Shown: positions 44,337 through 54,481 of the stretch, piece by piece | Layout of the letters: the number at the start of each line of letters is the position of its first letter | Numbering within the stretch: position 1 is the first letter of the stretch | Assembly: GCA_017415765.1 (NCBI GenBank) | Contig: JAFQED010000047.1 | Coordinates: forward strand, 1-64,000 | Direction: 5' to 3' | Origin: Desulfovibrio sp. | Lineage (GTDB): Bacteria; Desulfobacterota; Desulfovibrionia; Desulfovibrionales; Desulfovibrionaceae | Length of the DNA: 64,000 nucleotides | Program-made: the position numbers and the translations under genes | The notes under the pieces: generated by a model | Databases searched by the model: none | What the model was told of the DNA's origin: nothing | Seen by the model: the letters and a program-made list of their open reading frames with translations, nothing else

Positions 44337-45523
44337 TGCACGGACACGATAACACTGCTGGTACGACACAGGGACATCCGGGTGGGCATCCGCAAGGGCA
44401 CCCCGGCGGGCATCCGGCTGGACACCCCGGAATGTCCCTCCGCACACTGGAAGACGGCAGCCCCGTCTGCAAGCTCATTGCCTGGGAAGTCACGCGCTCC
44501 TGCAATCTGGCCTGCAAGCACTGCCGGGCCGAGGCGCATCCCGACCCCTATCCCGGTGAGTTGAGTCCCGAAGAGGCCAAGGCCCTTATTGATACCTTCC
44601 CGCAGGTGGGCAAGCCCATCATCATTTTCACTGGTGGCGACCCCATGATGCGCCCCGATGTGTATGAGCTTGTGGCCTATGCCCACGCCAAGGGCCTGCC
44701 CTGTGCCTTTTCTCCCAACGGAACGCTGCTGACGCCCGAAACAGCCCGCAAGCTCAAGGAAGCCGGGGTGGATCGCTGCTCCATTTCCATAGACGGGGCC
44801 GATGCTGCCAGCCACGACAGCTTCCGTGGCGTGCCCGGAGCTTTTGAGGCCAGTATGCGCGGTATCGGCTACCTTAAGGAAGTGGGCCTGCCCTTCCAGA
44901 TCAATACCACCGTCACCCGCAACAACCTTGAGAGCTTCAAGCAGATTTTTGAACTCTGTGAGCGCATCGGGGCTGTGGCCTGGCATATCTTTTTGCTGGT
45001 GCCCATGGGCCGGGCTGCCGGACTGGCCGATCAGGTTATCACCGCGCAGGAATATGAGGACGTGCTGCACTGGTTTTACGACTTCCGCAAAACCACGTCC
45101 ATGCACCTCAAGGCGACCTGTGCGCCGCACTATTACCGCATCATGCGCCAGCGTGCCCATGAGGAGGGCCTGCCTGTCACGCCCGAAAACTTTGGCATGG
45201 ACGCCATGACCCGTGGCTGCCTTGGTGGTACAGGTTTCTGCTTTATCAGCCATGTGGGGCAGGTGCAGCCCTGCGGCTATCTGGAGCTGGACTGCGGCAA
45301 TGTCCGCACCACGCCCTTTCCGGAAATTTGGCGTAAAAGCGAGTATTTTCGCCAGTTCCGCACGCAGGATTGCTACAAGGGCAAGTGCGGTGTGTGTGAA
45401 TACCACAAGGTTTGCGGCGGCTGCCGAGCCCGTGCCTGGAGCATGGATAATGACCACATGGGGCCGGAGCCGCTCTGCACCTATCAGCCGCGCAAGGCGC
45501 GGAACGGAGGCGAGGCAGAATGA
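44336..45523 (+). CDS. ahbD: AhbD, radical SAM haem synthase, with His-Gly-Pro-rich N-terminal tail
   Basis: A 395-residue protein. The enzyme part begins about residue 33 (MSLRTLEDGSPVCKLIAWEV); cluster cysteines are C56, C60 and C63 (CNLACKHC), and the C-terminus has the auxiliary-cluster region CYKGKCGVCEYHKVCGGC. AhbD oxidatively decarboxylates Fe-coproporphyrin III to haem b. The first 32 residues are a run of GHPGGHP-type repeats with six histidines in register, which may hold metal. The TGATG overlap with hemB supports the long form, though ATG 44432 could start a short form. The TGA stop overlaps the start of the next gene. Confidence 0.93.
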   Translation: MHGHDNTAGTTQGHPGGHPQGHPGGHPAGHPGMSLRTLEDGSPVCKLIAWEVTRSCNLACKHCRAEAHPDPYPGELSPEEAKALIDTFPQVGKPIIIFTGGDPMMRPDVYELVAYAHAKGLPCAFSPNGTLLTPETARKLKEAGVDRCSISIDGADAASHDSFRGVPGAFEASMRGIGYLKEVGLPFQINTTVTRNNLESFKQIFELCERIGAVAWHIFLLVPMGRAAGLADQVITAQEYEDVLHWFYDFRKTTSMHLKATCAPHYYRIMRQRAHEEGLPVTPENFGMDAMTRGCLGGTGFCFISHVGQVQPCGYLELDCGNVRTTPFPEIWRKSEYFRQFRTQDCYKGKCGVCEYHKVCGGCRARAWSMDNDHMGPEPLCTYQPRKARNGGEAE

Positions 45524-45987
45524 GCGCGGAACTCAGCGACATCCAGAAAAAACTGCTGGACATCATCCAGACGGATTTTCCGCTGGAGCCGCGCCCCTAC
45601 GCTGTGTTGGGGCAACGCCTTGGCATTACAGAGGCAGAAGCCCTTGCTGCGGTCAATGATCTGCGTCAGCGCAAGATCATCCGGCGTCTGGGGGCCAACT
45701 TCCAGTCCAAAAAGCTGGGCTTTGTCTCCACCCTCTGCGCGGCCAAGGTGCCTGATGACAAGATGGAAGCCTTCACCGCCGAGGTCAATGCCCATGTGGG
45801 CGTTACCCACAACTATTTGCGGGAGCACGACTATAATATCTGGTTTACCCTGATCAGCCCCTCGCGTGATGAAGCGCAGGCCACCCTGGCCGGCTTTACG
45901 GAACGTACAGGCGTGCCCATCCTCAATCTGCCAGCCACCAAGCTGTTCAAGATCCGTGTGGATTTCCGCATGGATGATGGGGGCTAG
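45520..45987 (+). CDS. Siroheme decarboxylase subunit (AhbA/AhbB, Lrp-like)
   Basis: A 155-residue Lrp/AsnC-like protein without evident regulatory role: an N-terminal winged helix (SDIQKKLLDIIQTDFPLEPRPYAVLGQRLGI), RKIIRRLGANFQSKKLGF, and a ferredoxin-like half with GVTHNYLREHDYNIWFTLISPS. The histidine in THNY matches the haem-ligand/active-site region of AhbA and AhbB, which together decarboxylate siroheme. Which of the two subunits this is cannot be settled here; the partner is outside the window. It overlaps ahbD by 4 bp and ends at a strong terminator. Confidence 0.85.
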   Translation: MSAELSDIQKKLLDIIQTDFPLEPRPYAVLGQRLGITEAEALAAVNDLRQRKIIRRLGANFQSKKLGFVSTLCAAKVPDDKMEAFTAEVNAHVGVTHNYLREHDYNIWFTLISPSRDEAQATLAGFTERTGVPILNLPATKLFKIRVDFRMDDGG

Positions 45988-46011
45988 CCCCGCACAGTCC
46001 GCTTTGTCCAG

Positions 46012-46044
46012 AAAAAAACCCCGCGCTCCGGCGCGGGGTTTTTC
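46012..46044. terminator. Bidirectional terminator between the haem cluster and gap
   Basis: ACCCCGCGC-TCCG-GCGCGGGGT is flanked by seven A on the left and five T on the right, so it can stop both converging transcripts. Confidence 0.95.
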
Positions 46045-46065
46045 CATAGCGTTGTCCAAATGCTG

Positions 46066-47085
46066 CTACAGGCCCTTGTCCTGCATCAGGCAGATCAGGT
46101 CGCACACCCGGTTGGAATAGCCCCATTCGTTGTCATACCAGGCCACGGCCTTGATCATGCGGCCATCCTGCACAGTGGTGTAGGAGGCTTCCAGAATGGA
46201 AGAGGCCGGATTGCCCTTGAAGTCCATGGAGACCAGCGGCTTGTCGTTGTATTCCAGTACGCCCTTCAGATAGGTGTCCGAGGCTTCCTTCAGCTTGCCA
46301 AGCACGCTTTCCGTATCAGTGATTTTTTCAAGGATGCCGGTAAAGTCCACCACCGAGACCGTGGGGGTAGGCACACGCAGAGAATACCCGCTGAACTTGC
46401 CCTTCAGCTCCGGGATGACCTTGGCCACGGCCTGTGCCGCACCGGTAGAGGTGGGGATGATATTGCAGGCAGCGGCGCGGGCACGGCGCGGATCCTTGTG
46501 GGCCATGTCCAGGATGCGCTGGTCGTTGGTGTAGGAGTGGATGGTGACCATATTGCCGATCTGGATGCCAAACTCACGCTGCAACACCAGCACCACCGGG
46601 GCAAGGCAGTTGGTGGTGCAGGAGGCATTGGAGACGATATGGTGTTTGGCAGGGTCGTACTGATCCTGATTGACGCCCATAACGATGGTCAGGTCTTCTT
46701 CCTTGGCCGGGGCTGTGATGATGACCTTTTTGGCACCATTTTCCATATGCACGGCCGCCTGTGGCGCAGTGCGGAAAATACCTGTGCTTTCCACCACCAC
46801 ATCCACGCCAAAGGCACTCCAGGCAAGCTGCTTGGGGTCGCGCTCGGCAAAGCAATGGATGTTCCAGTCGCCTACGCTGACTTCCTGCCCATTGACCTTG
46901 GCATCCAGCATGCCACGCCCATACACGGAATCATACTCCGCCAGATGGAAGTTGGTTTCGGCATCAAACAGGTCGTTGATGGCCACCACTTCCACCCGGT
47001 CACGGTAGTTCTGGTGCAGGGCGCGAAAAACCTGACGCCCGATGCGACCGAAGCCGTTGATACCCACTTTGACTTTATTGCTCAT
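46066..47085 (-). CDS. gap: Glyceraldehyde-3-phosphate dehydrogenase, type I
   Basis: A 339-residue GAPDH: NAD loop [17 protein letters not shown], catalytic cysteine in [12 protein letters not shown], the phosphate-binding region [12 protein letters not shown] and the C-terminal [16 protein letters not shown]. It interconverts GAP and 1,3-bisphosphoglycerate. It begins after GAGGGAATATC and ends at the shared bidirectional terminator. A GAF-domain gene lies 32 bases upstream in the same direction. Confidence 0.97.
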   Translation of the reverse strand: MSNKVKVGINGFGRIGRQVFRALHQNYRDRVEVVAINDLFDAETNFHLAEYDSVYGRGMLDAKVNGQEVSVGDWNIHCFAERDPKQLAWSAFGVDVVVESTGIFRTAPQAAVHMENGAKKVIITAPAKEEDLTIVMGVNQDQYDPAKHHIVSNASCTTNCLAPVVLVLQREFGIQIGNMVTIHSYTNDQRILDMAHKDPRRARAAACNIIPTSTGAAQAVAKVIPELKGKFSGYSLRVPTPTVSVVDFTGILEKITDTESVLGKLKEASDTYLKGVLEYNDKPLVSMDFKGNPASSILEASYTTVQDGRMIKAVAWYDNEWGYSNRVCDLICLMQDKGL

Positions 47086-47117
47086 GATATTCCCTCGATC
47101 CTTATGCTGGCTGATGG

Positions 47118-47672
47118 CTAGTCTTCGTACACAGAATAGGCGTGCTTGGCCATCAGTTCGTAATTGTTGCGCAACGCATCGTGCAGACGCGCATTTTCTA
47201 TGGCCAGGGCAGAAATGGCGGCAACGGCTTCCATAAAGGTCTGCTCATCGGCAGAAAATTCACGCTCCACGTCAGAATAGACACGGATCAGGCCAATGAC
47301 CTTTCCACCGGCCTTGAGCGGCGCAGACAACACAGAAACCAGACCTTCGGCCTTGGCAGACTCCGGGTACTGAAAGCGGCCATCGGCCGTGGCGTCCTTG
47401 AGGTGGATGGTTTTACCCGCCAGCACTTCGCCGTCCATACCGCTGCGCTTGACCTCCACGGGGCCTTTGCGCATATAGTCGGCCGAAAGACCCGATGCCG
47501 CGCTGGGCAGGAGAAAACGCCCGGTAGAATCGAGCAGACGGATGGTACTGGCCTTGCAGCCCATGGTGACAGCGGTTTGCTCGCTGATCTTGTGCAGCAC
47601 GTCCTTGGGTTCAAGGCTGGAATTGATGACCAGTGCCACATCCCTGAGGGCGCGAAAATAATCCTGTGCCAT
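47118..47672 (-). CDS. GAF-domain protein
   Basis: A 184-residue protein made of one GAF domain: helix [24 protein letters not shown], core strands [16 protein letters not shown] and [22 protein letters not shown], final helix [22 protein letters not shown]. There is no output domain, so it probably binds a small ligand and signals through a partner. GGAGGCACCAT precedes the start. It may be co-transcribed with gap, and a sensor placed before a glycolytic gene is notable. Confidence 0.85.
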   Translation of the reverse strand: MAQDYFRALRDVALVINSSLEPKDVLHKISEQTAVTMGCKASTIRLLDSTGRFLLPSAASGLSADYMRKGPVEVKRSGMDGEVLAGKTIHLKDATADGRFQYPESAKAEGLVSVLSAPLKAGGKVIGLIRVYSDVEREFSADEQTFMEAVAAISALAIENARLHDALRNNYELMAKHAYSVYED

Positions 47673-47904
47673 ATGGTGCCTCCTTACAGGGGTAATGTTT
47701 TACGTCATGTTGCCGGAAACAGGCGGGGCTTCCGGCAAGGCTGCGGACAAGCCAGCAGCCCCGTTGCGCCAGACATGTGTCAGCCTGTGGCAGACAGCGG
47801 CACAACACATCAGACCCGCCGAAGCGGGCTGCCGCAAACGACTATGCGATATTTTGGAGCAGCACGCAAGAAAAGAGCGCAGCCGTGGCCCACGAGGAAG
47901 CCTA

Positions 47905-47937
47905 GAGCGAAATGCCATTGAACATGACATCTCGCTC
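47905..47937 (+). repeat. Short degenerate copy of the dispersed repeat
   Basis: GAGCGAAATGCCATTGAACA-TGACATCTCGCTC keeps the outer arms with changes in the loop side. It lies in the 298-base gap between the GAF gene and hom (47673-47970), which otherwise shows no gene. Confidence 0.75.
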
Positions 47938-47970
47938 CAGTGCTCTGCGGGCAAGGCCCGCTTTTCTCGC

Positions 47971-49302
47971 TTACAGGACTCTGTAATAGACAGCCGGTTC
48001 TCGGAGCAGGCCCGCCGCTTCCGCGCGTTGCAGGGCATCGCTCATGGCCTTGGCCGTGGTCTCGTGGGTCATGAAGACCAGAGGTACGCCCGCGCCTTCA
48101 TCGGCTTTCTGGATCATCTGGGCCACGCTGATGCCCTCGGCAGCCATGCAGCCAGAAATGTCACGCAGGACTCCGGGGGCATCCTCCACCATCACCCGCA
48201 CATAGTAGCAGGAACGCCATTCCTCTGGCGGAACGATGGCGGCTGTGGGCAGATCCTCCTCCACATAGCCGGTATTGTTGGGCATTTCTTCGCGGGCCAC
48301 TGCCATAAGGTCGGCCAGTACGGCCCCGGCCGTGGGCAGGTCGCCCGCACCGCGCCCGTGGAAGAACAATGCGCCAGCAGCGTTGGCCTCCACCCGCACG
48401 GCATTATACACCCCGCCCACACGCGCCAGCAAATAGGTATGGTGGACAAGAGCAGGAAAAACACCCGCCTCCAGCCGCACCGGGCCTTCGGGGCAGTCCT
48501 CGCCCGCAGGAGAGCGCACTTCACGCACCTGGCCGATGAGCTTGATGCGGTAGCCAAACTCCCGCGCAAAGCCTATATCCTGCGCTGCAAGCCCACGAAT
48601 ACCCCGTACCGGCAGTGCCGCATAGGGATAGTTGACCCCGTAGGCCAGGCGGACAAGCAGGATCAGCTTGTGGGCGGCGTCAAAACCGTCAATATCCAGT
48701 GTGGGGTCAGCTTCGGCATAGCCCTTCTCCTGGGCCTGCTTCAGGGCCACATCAAAATCCAGCCCGTTGGAGCCCATTTCCGAGAGGATATAGTTGCTGG
48801 TGCCGTTGAGGATGCCCATGAGCGATGTCACACGGTTACCGGCAAGGCTTTCCTTGAGGGCCTCAACCACAGGCACTGCCCCGGCCACACTGGCCTCATA
48901 GCGCAGGATACGCCCCTTGCGTGCTGCCTTCTGGAAAAGGGCAAGCCCCTCCTCGGCCAGCAGGGCCTTGTTGGCCGTCACCACATGCTTGCCCTGCTCC
49001 AGTGCCCTGTCGATAAGGACGCGGGCATGGTCGATACCGCCGATCAGCTCCACCACCACATCAATGTCAGGGTCATCGGTCAGTGCCACCGGATCGGTGG
49101 TCAGCTCCGCTCCGGCAGGCAGGGGTATCTGCCGGGCCTTTTCGAGATCGCGTACCAGGATACGCCGGATACACATATCCCGCCCGGTACGCCGACGGAC
49201 AAGGTCGGCATTTTCTTCCAGCAAGCGGGCAAGGCCACCACCCACGGTGCCAAAACCGGCCAGACCGATCGTCAGAGGTTTGCGTTCTGCAAAAGTGGAC
49301 AT
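47971..49302 (-). CDS. hom: Homoserine dehydrogenase with ACT domain
   Basis: A 443-residue enzyme. NAD(P) loop IGLAGFGTVGGGLARLL, catalytic region TANKALLAEEG, SLMGILNGTSNYILSEM, GYAEADPTLDIDGFDAAHKL, and a C-terminal ACT domain (YYVRVMVEDAPGVLRDISGCMAAEGISV) for threonine feedback. It reduces aspartate semialdehyde to homoserine. The ATG at 49302 lies next to the alaC stop (TAAGATG), so the two genes form one translational unit. Confidence 0.95.
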   Translation of the reverse strand: MSTFAERKPLTIGLAGFGTVGGGLARLLEENADLVRRRTGRDMCIRRILVRDLEKARQIPLPAGAELTTDPVALTDDPDIDVVVELIGGIDHARVLIDRALEQGKHVVTANKALLAEEGLALFQKAARKGRILRYEASVAGAVPVVEALKESLAGNRVTSLMGILNGTSNYILSEMGSNGLDFDVALKQAQEKGYAEADPTLDIDGFDAAHKLILLVRLAYGVNYPYAALPVRGIRGLAAQDIGFAREFGYRIKLIGQVREVRSPAGEDCPEGPVRLEAGVFPALVHHTYLLARVGGVYNAVRVEANAAGALFFHGRGAGDLPTAGAVLADLMAVAREEMPNNTGYVEEDLPTAAIVPPEEWRSCYYVRVMVEDAPGVLRDISGCMAAEGISVAQMIQKADEGAGVPLVFMTHETTAKAMSDALQRAEAAGLLREPAVYYRVL

Positions 49303-49303
49303 C

Positions 49304-50491
49304 TTACCCCCGTCCACCCGAAAGCAGGCGGCGGATATTGGCCACAGCCTGACGGGTACGGTGTTCGTTTTCTATCAGGGCAAAGCGCACGTATTCATCT
49401 CCGTAATGGCCAAAACCCAGGCCCGGCGAGACCGCCACCTGCGCCTCGGTCAGCAGCAGTTTGGAAAATTCCACCGAACCCATCTTGCGGAATTCTTCCG
49501 GGATACGCGCCCAGACAAACATGGTCGCCTTGGGGGAGGGCACTTCCCAGCCAATGCGGTTCAGGCCCTCAATGAGCTTGTCGCGCCGTTCACGGTAGAT
49601 GCCGCAAATCTCGTCCACGCAATCCTGCGGCCCGTTCAGGGCCACCGTGGAGGCGATCTGGATGGGCTGGAAAATGCCGTAGTCCAGATAGCTCTTGATA
49701 CGGGACAGCGCGTGTACCAGCTTTTTGTTGCCAAGGCAGAAACCCACACGCCAGCCCGGCATGGAAAAGCTCTTGGAAAGGGTGTAAAATTCTACGCCCA
49801 CGTCCTTGGCTCCTTCCACCTGCAGGAAGCTGGGGGCCTTGTAGCCGTCAAAAACAAGGTCGGCATAGGCAAGGTCGTGCACCACCCAGATATTATTTTC
49901 CTTGGCAAAATCCACCACCTTGCGGAAAAAGTCCAGATCGGTCACCTCCGTGGTGGGGTTGTGCGGATAGCTGATAAAGAGCAGCTTGGGCTTGGGCCAG
50001 GCCTGCCGGGTAGCGGTGGTCAGATCCTCAAAAAAGTCGCGCCCCGGCCCAATGGGCACGCTGCGCACATCGGCCCCGGCAATGATGGGCGCATACTTGT
50101 GGATGGGATAGGTGGGGTCGGGGGCCAGCACCACATCACCGGGGGCCAGCATGGCCAGGGCCAGGTGCGAAAGCCCTTCCTTGGAGCCCATCGTCACGAT
50201 GGCCTCGCTGTCGGGGTCCAGCTCTACGCCAAATTGCCTGGCGTAGCGGTCGCAAATGGCCTTCCGCAGATTGGGGATACCCCTGGAGAGCGAATAGCGG
50301 TGATTGACAGGTTTTTGCGAGGCTTCCACCAGTTTGTCCACCACATGCCCGGGGGTGGGGATGTCGGGATTTCCCATGCTGAAGTCCACAATATCCACAT
50401 TCTGCCGCCGCAACTGCATCTTCAGCTCGCCCACCACGGCAAACACATAGGGGGGCAACCGCTGGATGCGGGAAAACTCTTCCATATCCAT
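49304..50491 (-). CDS. alaC: Alanine/glutamate-pyruvate aminotransferase AlaC
   Basis: A 395-residue class I PLP enzyme that follows E. coli AlaC closely: [62 protein letters not shown], the PLP lysine in [17 protein letters not shown], and [15 protein letters not shown]. It moves the amino group of glutamate to pyruvate. The start at 50491 ([10 protein letters not shown]) is chosen from alignment by memory; the longer frame adds unsupported residues. Pairing with hom suggests a shared amino-acid operon. Confidence 0.9.
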   Translation of the reverse strand: MDMEEFSRIQRLPPYVFAVVGELKMQLRRQNVDIVDFSMGNPDIPTPGHVVDKLVEASQKPVNHRYSLSRGIPNLRKAICDRYARQFGVELDPDSEAIVTMGSKEGLSHLALAMLAPGDVVLAPDPTYPIHKYAPIIAGADVRSVPIGPGRDFFEDLTTATRQAWPKPKLLFISYPHNPTTEVTDLDFFRKVVDFAKENNIWVVHDLAYADLVFDGYKAPSFLQVEGAKDVGVEFYTLSKSFSMPGWRVGFCLGNKKLVHALSRIKSYLDYGIFQPIQIASTVALNGPQDCVDEICGIYRERRDKLIEGLNRIGWEVPSPKATMFVWARIPEEFRKMGSVEFSKLLLTEAQVAVSPGLGFGHYGDEYVRFALIENEHRTRQAVANIRRLLSGGRG

Positions 50492-50639
50492 CTCGCTTGT
50501 TTGGCCGGGGGCCGTTGATACCACCCCTCACCATAGCCAGCCCCATGCCCCTTTGTAAAGGGGGTAAGCTGGCAGAGACAGGGCAGTCGCCCGGACAGGG
50601 GGCTGACTTTGCCCCATCCCTGCCCTATACTGCCGCGTT

Positions 50640-51977
50640 ATGAGTACCCGTTCTTTTCGTCTGGTCTGTCCGCCGGAGCGCATCCCGCAGGTAGAGGCAC
50701 TGTTACGCGCACAGGGCTATGACTTTGCGCCAGAGCCGTTTTCCCCTTTCTGCCGCCGCATCCTGCACGAGCCGCGCCCCTTGGGGGCTTCACTGGCGGC
50801 CTTTTTTGGCTACATCTATATCCAGGATCGTTCTTCCATGCTGCCGCCACTGGCCCTGGGCCTGGCCGCTGGCGAGAGCGTGCTGGATGTCTGCGCCAGC
50901 CCCGGCAGCAAGACGGGCTTCCTGGCCCAGCTTGCAGGGCCGGAAGGCTTTGTGCTGGCCAACGAGCCTTCCCCGGCGCGGCTGGCCACACTGCGGGCCA
51001 ATCTGCACCAGTGCAATCTGCTTCAGTCAGCCACCTGCTCCTACAGCGGTGACGCCCTGCCGCTGTCCCCGGCCTCATGGCGGGCCATCCTGCTGGATCC
51101 GCCCTGCTCCGGCTGGGGTACGGCAGAAAAGCATCCCCGTGTGCTCAAGCTCTGGCAGGGAGACAAGCTCAAAACCCTTGTCAGCCTGCAGCAGCGTCTG
51201 CTGCGGCACTGTGCCAGCCTGCTCGCACCGGGTGGGCGCATGGTCTATTCCACCTGCACCACCAACGAGGCCGAAAACGAGGCCCAGGTGCGCTTTGCCG
51301 AAGAAGAACTTGGCCTGGTGCGGGAAAGACTGGCCCCCTTCCCCGGCTTTGTCTGGGAGGAACGGCCCGGCGGGGACGGTACGCTGCGGGTGGACGGTGC
51401 GCGTTCTCAGGCACAGGGCTTTTATCTGGCCCTGCTCCGCAAGCCGGAGGACACCCCCATGCCCGAAACTGCGGGAACGCCCGGCACTACAGCCAGCGCA
51501 GATATGGGCCGGGGCAGCCGCCCCAAAAGCCAACGGGGGAGCAGACAGCAGGAGGCGGCTTCACTGCGGGCAAAAGGACAAGCCCTTTCCCGTGCGGCCC
51601 TTGCCGGGCCGTGCTGTGACCCGGACGCCCTGCCCGCAGGGGAGGTGATGCTGTTTGGCGAGCATTTGCGCCTTGTACCGCCGCAGGCCGCCCTGCTCCC
51701 GCCCGGTCTGGTCTGGCAGGGTGCCCTGCTGGGACGCTGTGCCGGCGGCAGGCAGGCAGGACTGACGCTGGCCCCGCGCTTGCGTGTGCTGCTGCCCCAT
51801 CCACCACAGCCGGACACTGCCCTGGTGCTGGAAGATACAGCTCGGATCGAGGCTCTGTTGCAGGGGCAAAGCATCCACTGCGCCTTGCCCGGCCGGGAGG
51901 CTGCCCTCTGGTGGAGAGATCTGCCGCTGGGCCGTCTGGCCCTGAAGCAGGGACGGGCTGTGGCCCTGTTCAAATAG
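50640..51977 (+). CDS. RsmB/RsmF-family RNA cytosine-C5 methyltransferase
   Basis: A 445-residue NOL1/NOP2/Sun enzyme. SAM binding is in VLDVCASPGSKTGFLAQL, the two catalytic cysteines are in LDPPCSGWGT and YSTCTTNEAE. The C-terminal part, after a low-complexity Gly/Ser/Arg linker (about 270-325), looks like the RsmF PUA-like tail (GEVMLFGEHLRLVPPQ). Its target is probably 16S rRNA. The 3' end overlaps the end of hypF on the other strand by 8 bases. It starts directly at ATG 50640 after CTGCCGCGTT, without a clear ribosome-binding site. Confidence 0.88.
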   Translation: MSTRSFRLVCPPERIPQVEALLRAQGYDFAPEPFSPFCRRILHEPRPLGASLAAFFGYIYIQDRSSMLPPLALGLAAGESVLDVCASPGSKTGFLAQLAGPEGFVLANEPSPARLATLRANLHQCNLLQSATCSYSGDALPLSPASWRAILLDPPCSGWGTAEKHPRVLKLWQGDKLKTLVSLQQRLLRHCASLLAPGGRMVYSTCTTNEAENEAQVRFAEEELGLVRERLAPFPGFVWEERPGGDGTLRVDGARSQAQGFYLALLRKPEDTPMPETAGTPGTTASADMGRGSRPKSQRGSRQQEAASLRAKGQALSRAALAGPCCDPDALPAGEVMLFGEHLRLVPPQAALLPPGLVWQGALLGRCAGGRQAGLTLAPRLRVLLPHPPQPDTALVLEDTARIEALLQGQSIHCALPGREAALWWRDLPLGRLALKQGRAVALFK

Positions 51978-54450
51978 CCAGACTTTCCCCGCGCTGACCG
52001 CGCATATAAAGGCACTGCCCCCAGACAGCCTGCCCCAGCGCAAGCCCGCCGTCCCCCGGCGGCAGCTCATGGTGGGTCAGGGGTTCCAGTCCCTGCGCCG
52101 TAAGGGCTGCGGGCAAAAGCCGGGCCATGATGGCATTCTGCATCACCCCGCCGGAAAGCCCAACCCGTGTCAGCCCATGGCGTGCGGCGGCCCGTGCTGC
52201 CAGTGCGGCCAGCCCGTGTGCCAGGGCCAGATGGAAGGCTGCCGCTGTGTGCCCGGCCTCCATGCCGCTGGCCTGGGCCTGTAAGACATGGTGGAAAAGG
52301 GCTGCACTGTCCAGCTCCCACAAAGGCTGTCCAGCCACGGCATCCGTTGTGCCATGTCCCGCTGCCCCGTTGTCCTCACCTGTCACACGCTGTTGCAGAG
52401 GCATCTCCCAGCGTGGCAATTTTGCCGCCAGCCAGGGCTGTGCCGCTGTTTCCAGTCGGATGGCGGCCTGTCCCTCGTAGCTGATGGCCGTACACAGGCC
52501 CAGTTGGGCGGCCACAGCATCAAAGAGACGCCCACAGCTTGAGGTGGCGGGGCAATTGAGCCCGCGTTCCAGCATCAGGCGCACAGCGGCTTCAGCCTGG
52601 GCCTGTGCTGGCAGCCATGGGCGCGGGGCCGTGGGGGCTGTATCGCACAGGCGGTGCAGGGCCAGGGCGATGCGCCACGGTTCGCGGATCGCTGCCTCGC
52701 CGCCGGGCAGGGGAAAGGGGCTGAGCCGCCCCAACCGCTGCCAGCGCGGTACGGATAGATCCAGCAAAAGCAGTTCGCCCCCCCAGATGCTGCCGTCTGT
52801 GCCCAGGCCCGTCCCATCCAGACAAAGGGCCAGTGCCGGACTGAAACAGGCATTTTCGGCCAGTACGGCAGCGGCATGGGCCGCGTGGTGCTGCAATCGC
52901 CACAGGGGGATGCCTTCCCGTGTGGCCCGCTCCTCGGCATAACGGCTGGAAAGGAAGTCCGGGTGCAGGTCACAGACAATGGCGGTCGGGCGCATTTCCA
53001 GCAGGTTTTCCAGCCGCTGGATGCTTTCCTCGTAAAAGTTGAGGGTGGCCGGATTTTCCAGGTCTCCCACATGCTGTCCCACAAAGGCCGCATTGCCGCG
53101 TGCCAGGCAGACTGTGGCCTTGAGTTCTGCCCCGGCCCCCAGCACACAGGGGGCTTCCTGCATGGCCGGGGGCAAGCTCACCGGGCGCGGGACATAGCCA
53201 CGGGCGCGGCGGTAGAAAAAAGGCTCCACCGCACTGGCAGCATTCTGGTTCTGGCCCGGACGCACGGCCAGCACACTGTCGTCCACACGGGTCAGGATGT
53301 CCCGGTCGTGCAGCAGCCAGGCATCCGCCAGATGGGCAAGGCGTTGTACGGCCTCCCGATTGCCAAGGCAGAGTGGCTCCCCATGCGGATTGGCCGAGGT
53401 CATCACCATGACTGGTGGCTGGTACGCATGACAGGCCAGCCAGTCAAAGAGCGCGGCGTGCAACGGGGTGTAGGGCAGCATCAGGCCAAGGGTGGCCGTA
53501 TCCGGTGCGATCTCTGGCGCAAGTCCTGCCGTGGTATCGTCTGCTGCTGTCCGGCGCGGGCAGAGCACGATGGGTTTTTCCGGACTGTCCAGCAGGGCTG
53601 CCTGTTCGGGAGAGATATGGCAGAGCTGGCGGGCCGTTGCCATGTCACCCACCATCAGGGCCAGTGCCTTGTGGGGGCGATGCTTGCGCTGCCGCAACAG
53701 GCGGACAGCCCCGGCATCGCGGGCATTACAGGCCAGTTGGAATCCCCCCAGTCCCTTGATGGCCACGATTTCGCCCGCCAGTAGGCGTTCCCCGGCGCGT
53801 TCCAGCGCGCGGGCCTGCCGCTCGGCAGTGGGCTGGCTTTGCCCGGCAAGGGCCTCTGCGTGCGAGACCAGCCAGAGACGCGGGCCACAAACCGGACAGG
53901 CAATGGGTTGGGCATGAAAACGCCTGTCCAGCGGGTTTTGGTATTCTGCGGCGCAATCCGGGCAGAGGGGAAAGCAGGCCATGCTGGTCACGGCACGGTC
54001 ATAGGGGATAGCGCGGGTGATGGTGTAGCGCGGCCCGCAGTTGGTGCAGTTGGTAAAGGCATAGGCGTGGCGACGGTTGGCCGGGTCGCGCATATCGGCA
54101 AGGCAGTCCTGACACAGGCCCATATCGGGGCTGACCAGGACACTGTGCCCGGCCTGTCCCTGACTGGGAATGATGACAAAGGCGTTTTCATGCGGTTGGG
54201 GAGGCAGGGGGTGCTCTTCCAACGCAGTAAGGCGGGCCAGCGGTGGCAGCTCCTCACGCAGCCGCCGGGCAAAGCGGGCCACGGCTTCGGGCTGGCCCTG
54301 CACCTCCATGCGGACACCTTCGGAGGTATTGCCCACGCTGCCGCTCAGGGCCTCCTCATGGGCCAGCCTGTAGATGAAGGGGCGAAAACCCACCCCCTGT
54401 ACCTGCCCGGCAGCGACCAGAGCGCGCCGTATGATTGGCTGCTTGTCCAT
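51970..54450 (-). CDS. hypF: Carbamoyltransferase HypF, NiFe-hydrogenase maturation
   Basis: An 826-residue, full-length HypF. Acylphosphatase domain (AGQVQGVGFRPFIYRLAHEE), two zinc fingers (CQDCLADMRD...CTNCGPR and CPDCAAEYQ...CPVCGP), a YrdC-like domain (ALERAGERLLAGEIVAIKGLGGFQLA) and the C-terminal Kae1-like carbamoyltransferase (LQHHAAHAAAVLAE, LCLDGTGLGTDGSIWGGELLLLD, GLSGGVMQNAIM). It makes the cyanide ligands of NiFe hydrogenases from carbamoyl phosphate together with HypE. Start 54450 (MDKQPIIRRALVAAGQ). No other hyp genes are nearby; nikR in the same window fits a nickel-using cell. Confidence 0.96.
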   Translation of the reverse strand: MDKQPIIRRALVAAGQVQGVGFRPFIYRLAHEEALSGSVGNTSEGVRMEVQGQPEAVARFARRLREELPPLARLTALEEHPLPPQPHENAFVIIPSQGQAGHSVLVSPDMGLCQDCLADMRDPANRRHAYAFTNCTNCGPRYTITRAIPYDRAVTSMACFPLCPDCAAEYQNPLDRRFHAQPIACPVCGPRLWLVSHAEALAGQSQPTAERQARALERAGERLLAGEIVAIKGLGGFQLACNARDAGAVRLLRQRKHRPHKALALMVGDMATARQLCHISPEQAALLDSPEKPIVLCPRRTAADDTTAGLAPEIAPDTATLGLMLPYTPLHAALFDWLACHAYQPPVMVMTSANPHGEPLCLGNREAVQRLAHLADAWLLHDRDILTRVDDSVLAVRPGQNQNAASAVEPFFYRRARGYVPRPVSLPPAMQEAPCVLGAGAELKATVCLARGNAAFVGQHVGDLENPATLNFYEESIQRLENLLEMRPTAIVCDLHPDFLSSRYAEERATREGIPLWRLQHHAAHAAAVLAENACFSPALALCLDGTGLGTDGSIWGGELLLLDLSVPRWQRLGRLSPFPLPGGEAAIREPWRIALALHRLCDTAPTAPRPWLPAQAQAEAAVRLMLERGLNCPATSSCGRLFDAVAAQLGLCTAISYEGQAAIRLETAAQPWLAAKLPRWEMPLQQRVTGEDNGAAGHGTTDAVAGQPLWELDSAALFHHVLQAQASGMEAGHTAAAFHLALAHGLAALAARAAARHGLTRVGLSGGVMQNAIMARLLPAALTAQGLEPLTHHELPPGDGGLALGQAVWGQCLYMRGQRGESLAI

Positions 54451-54481
54451 GCTGCAAGCATACGCAAGGGGGCTGGTCTTG

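Noticed and set aside
52876..53784. A 302-codon plus-strand frame inside hypF
   Set aside because: Fully antisense to conserved HypF domains and without recognisable content.
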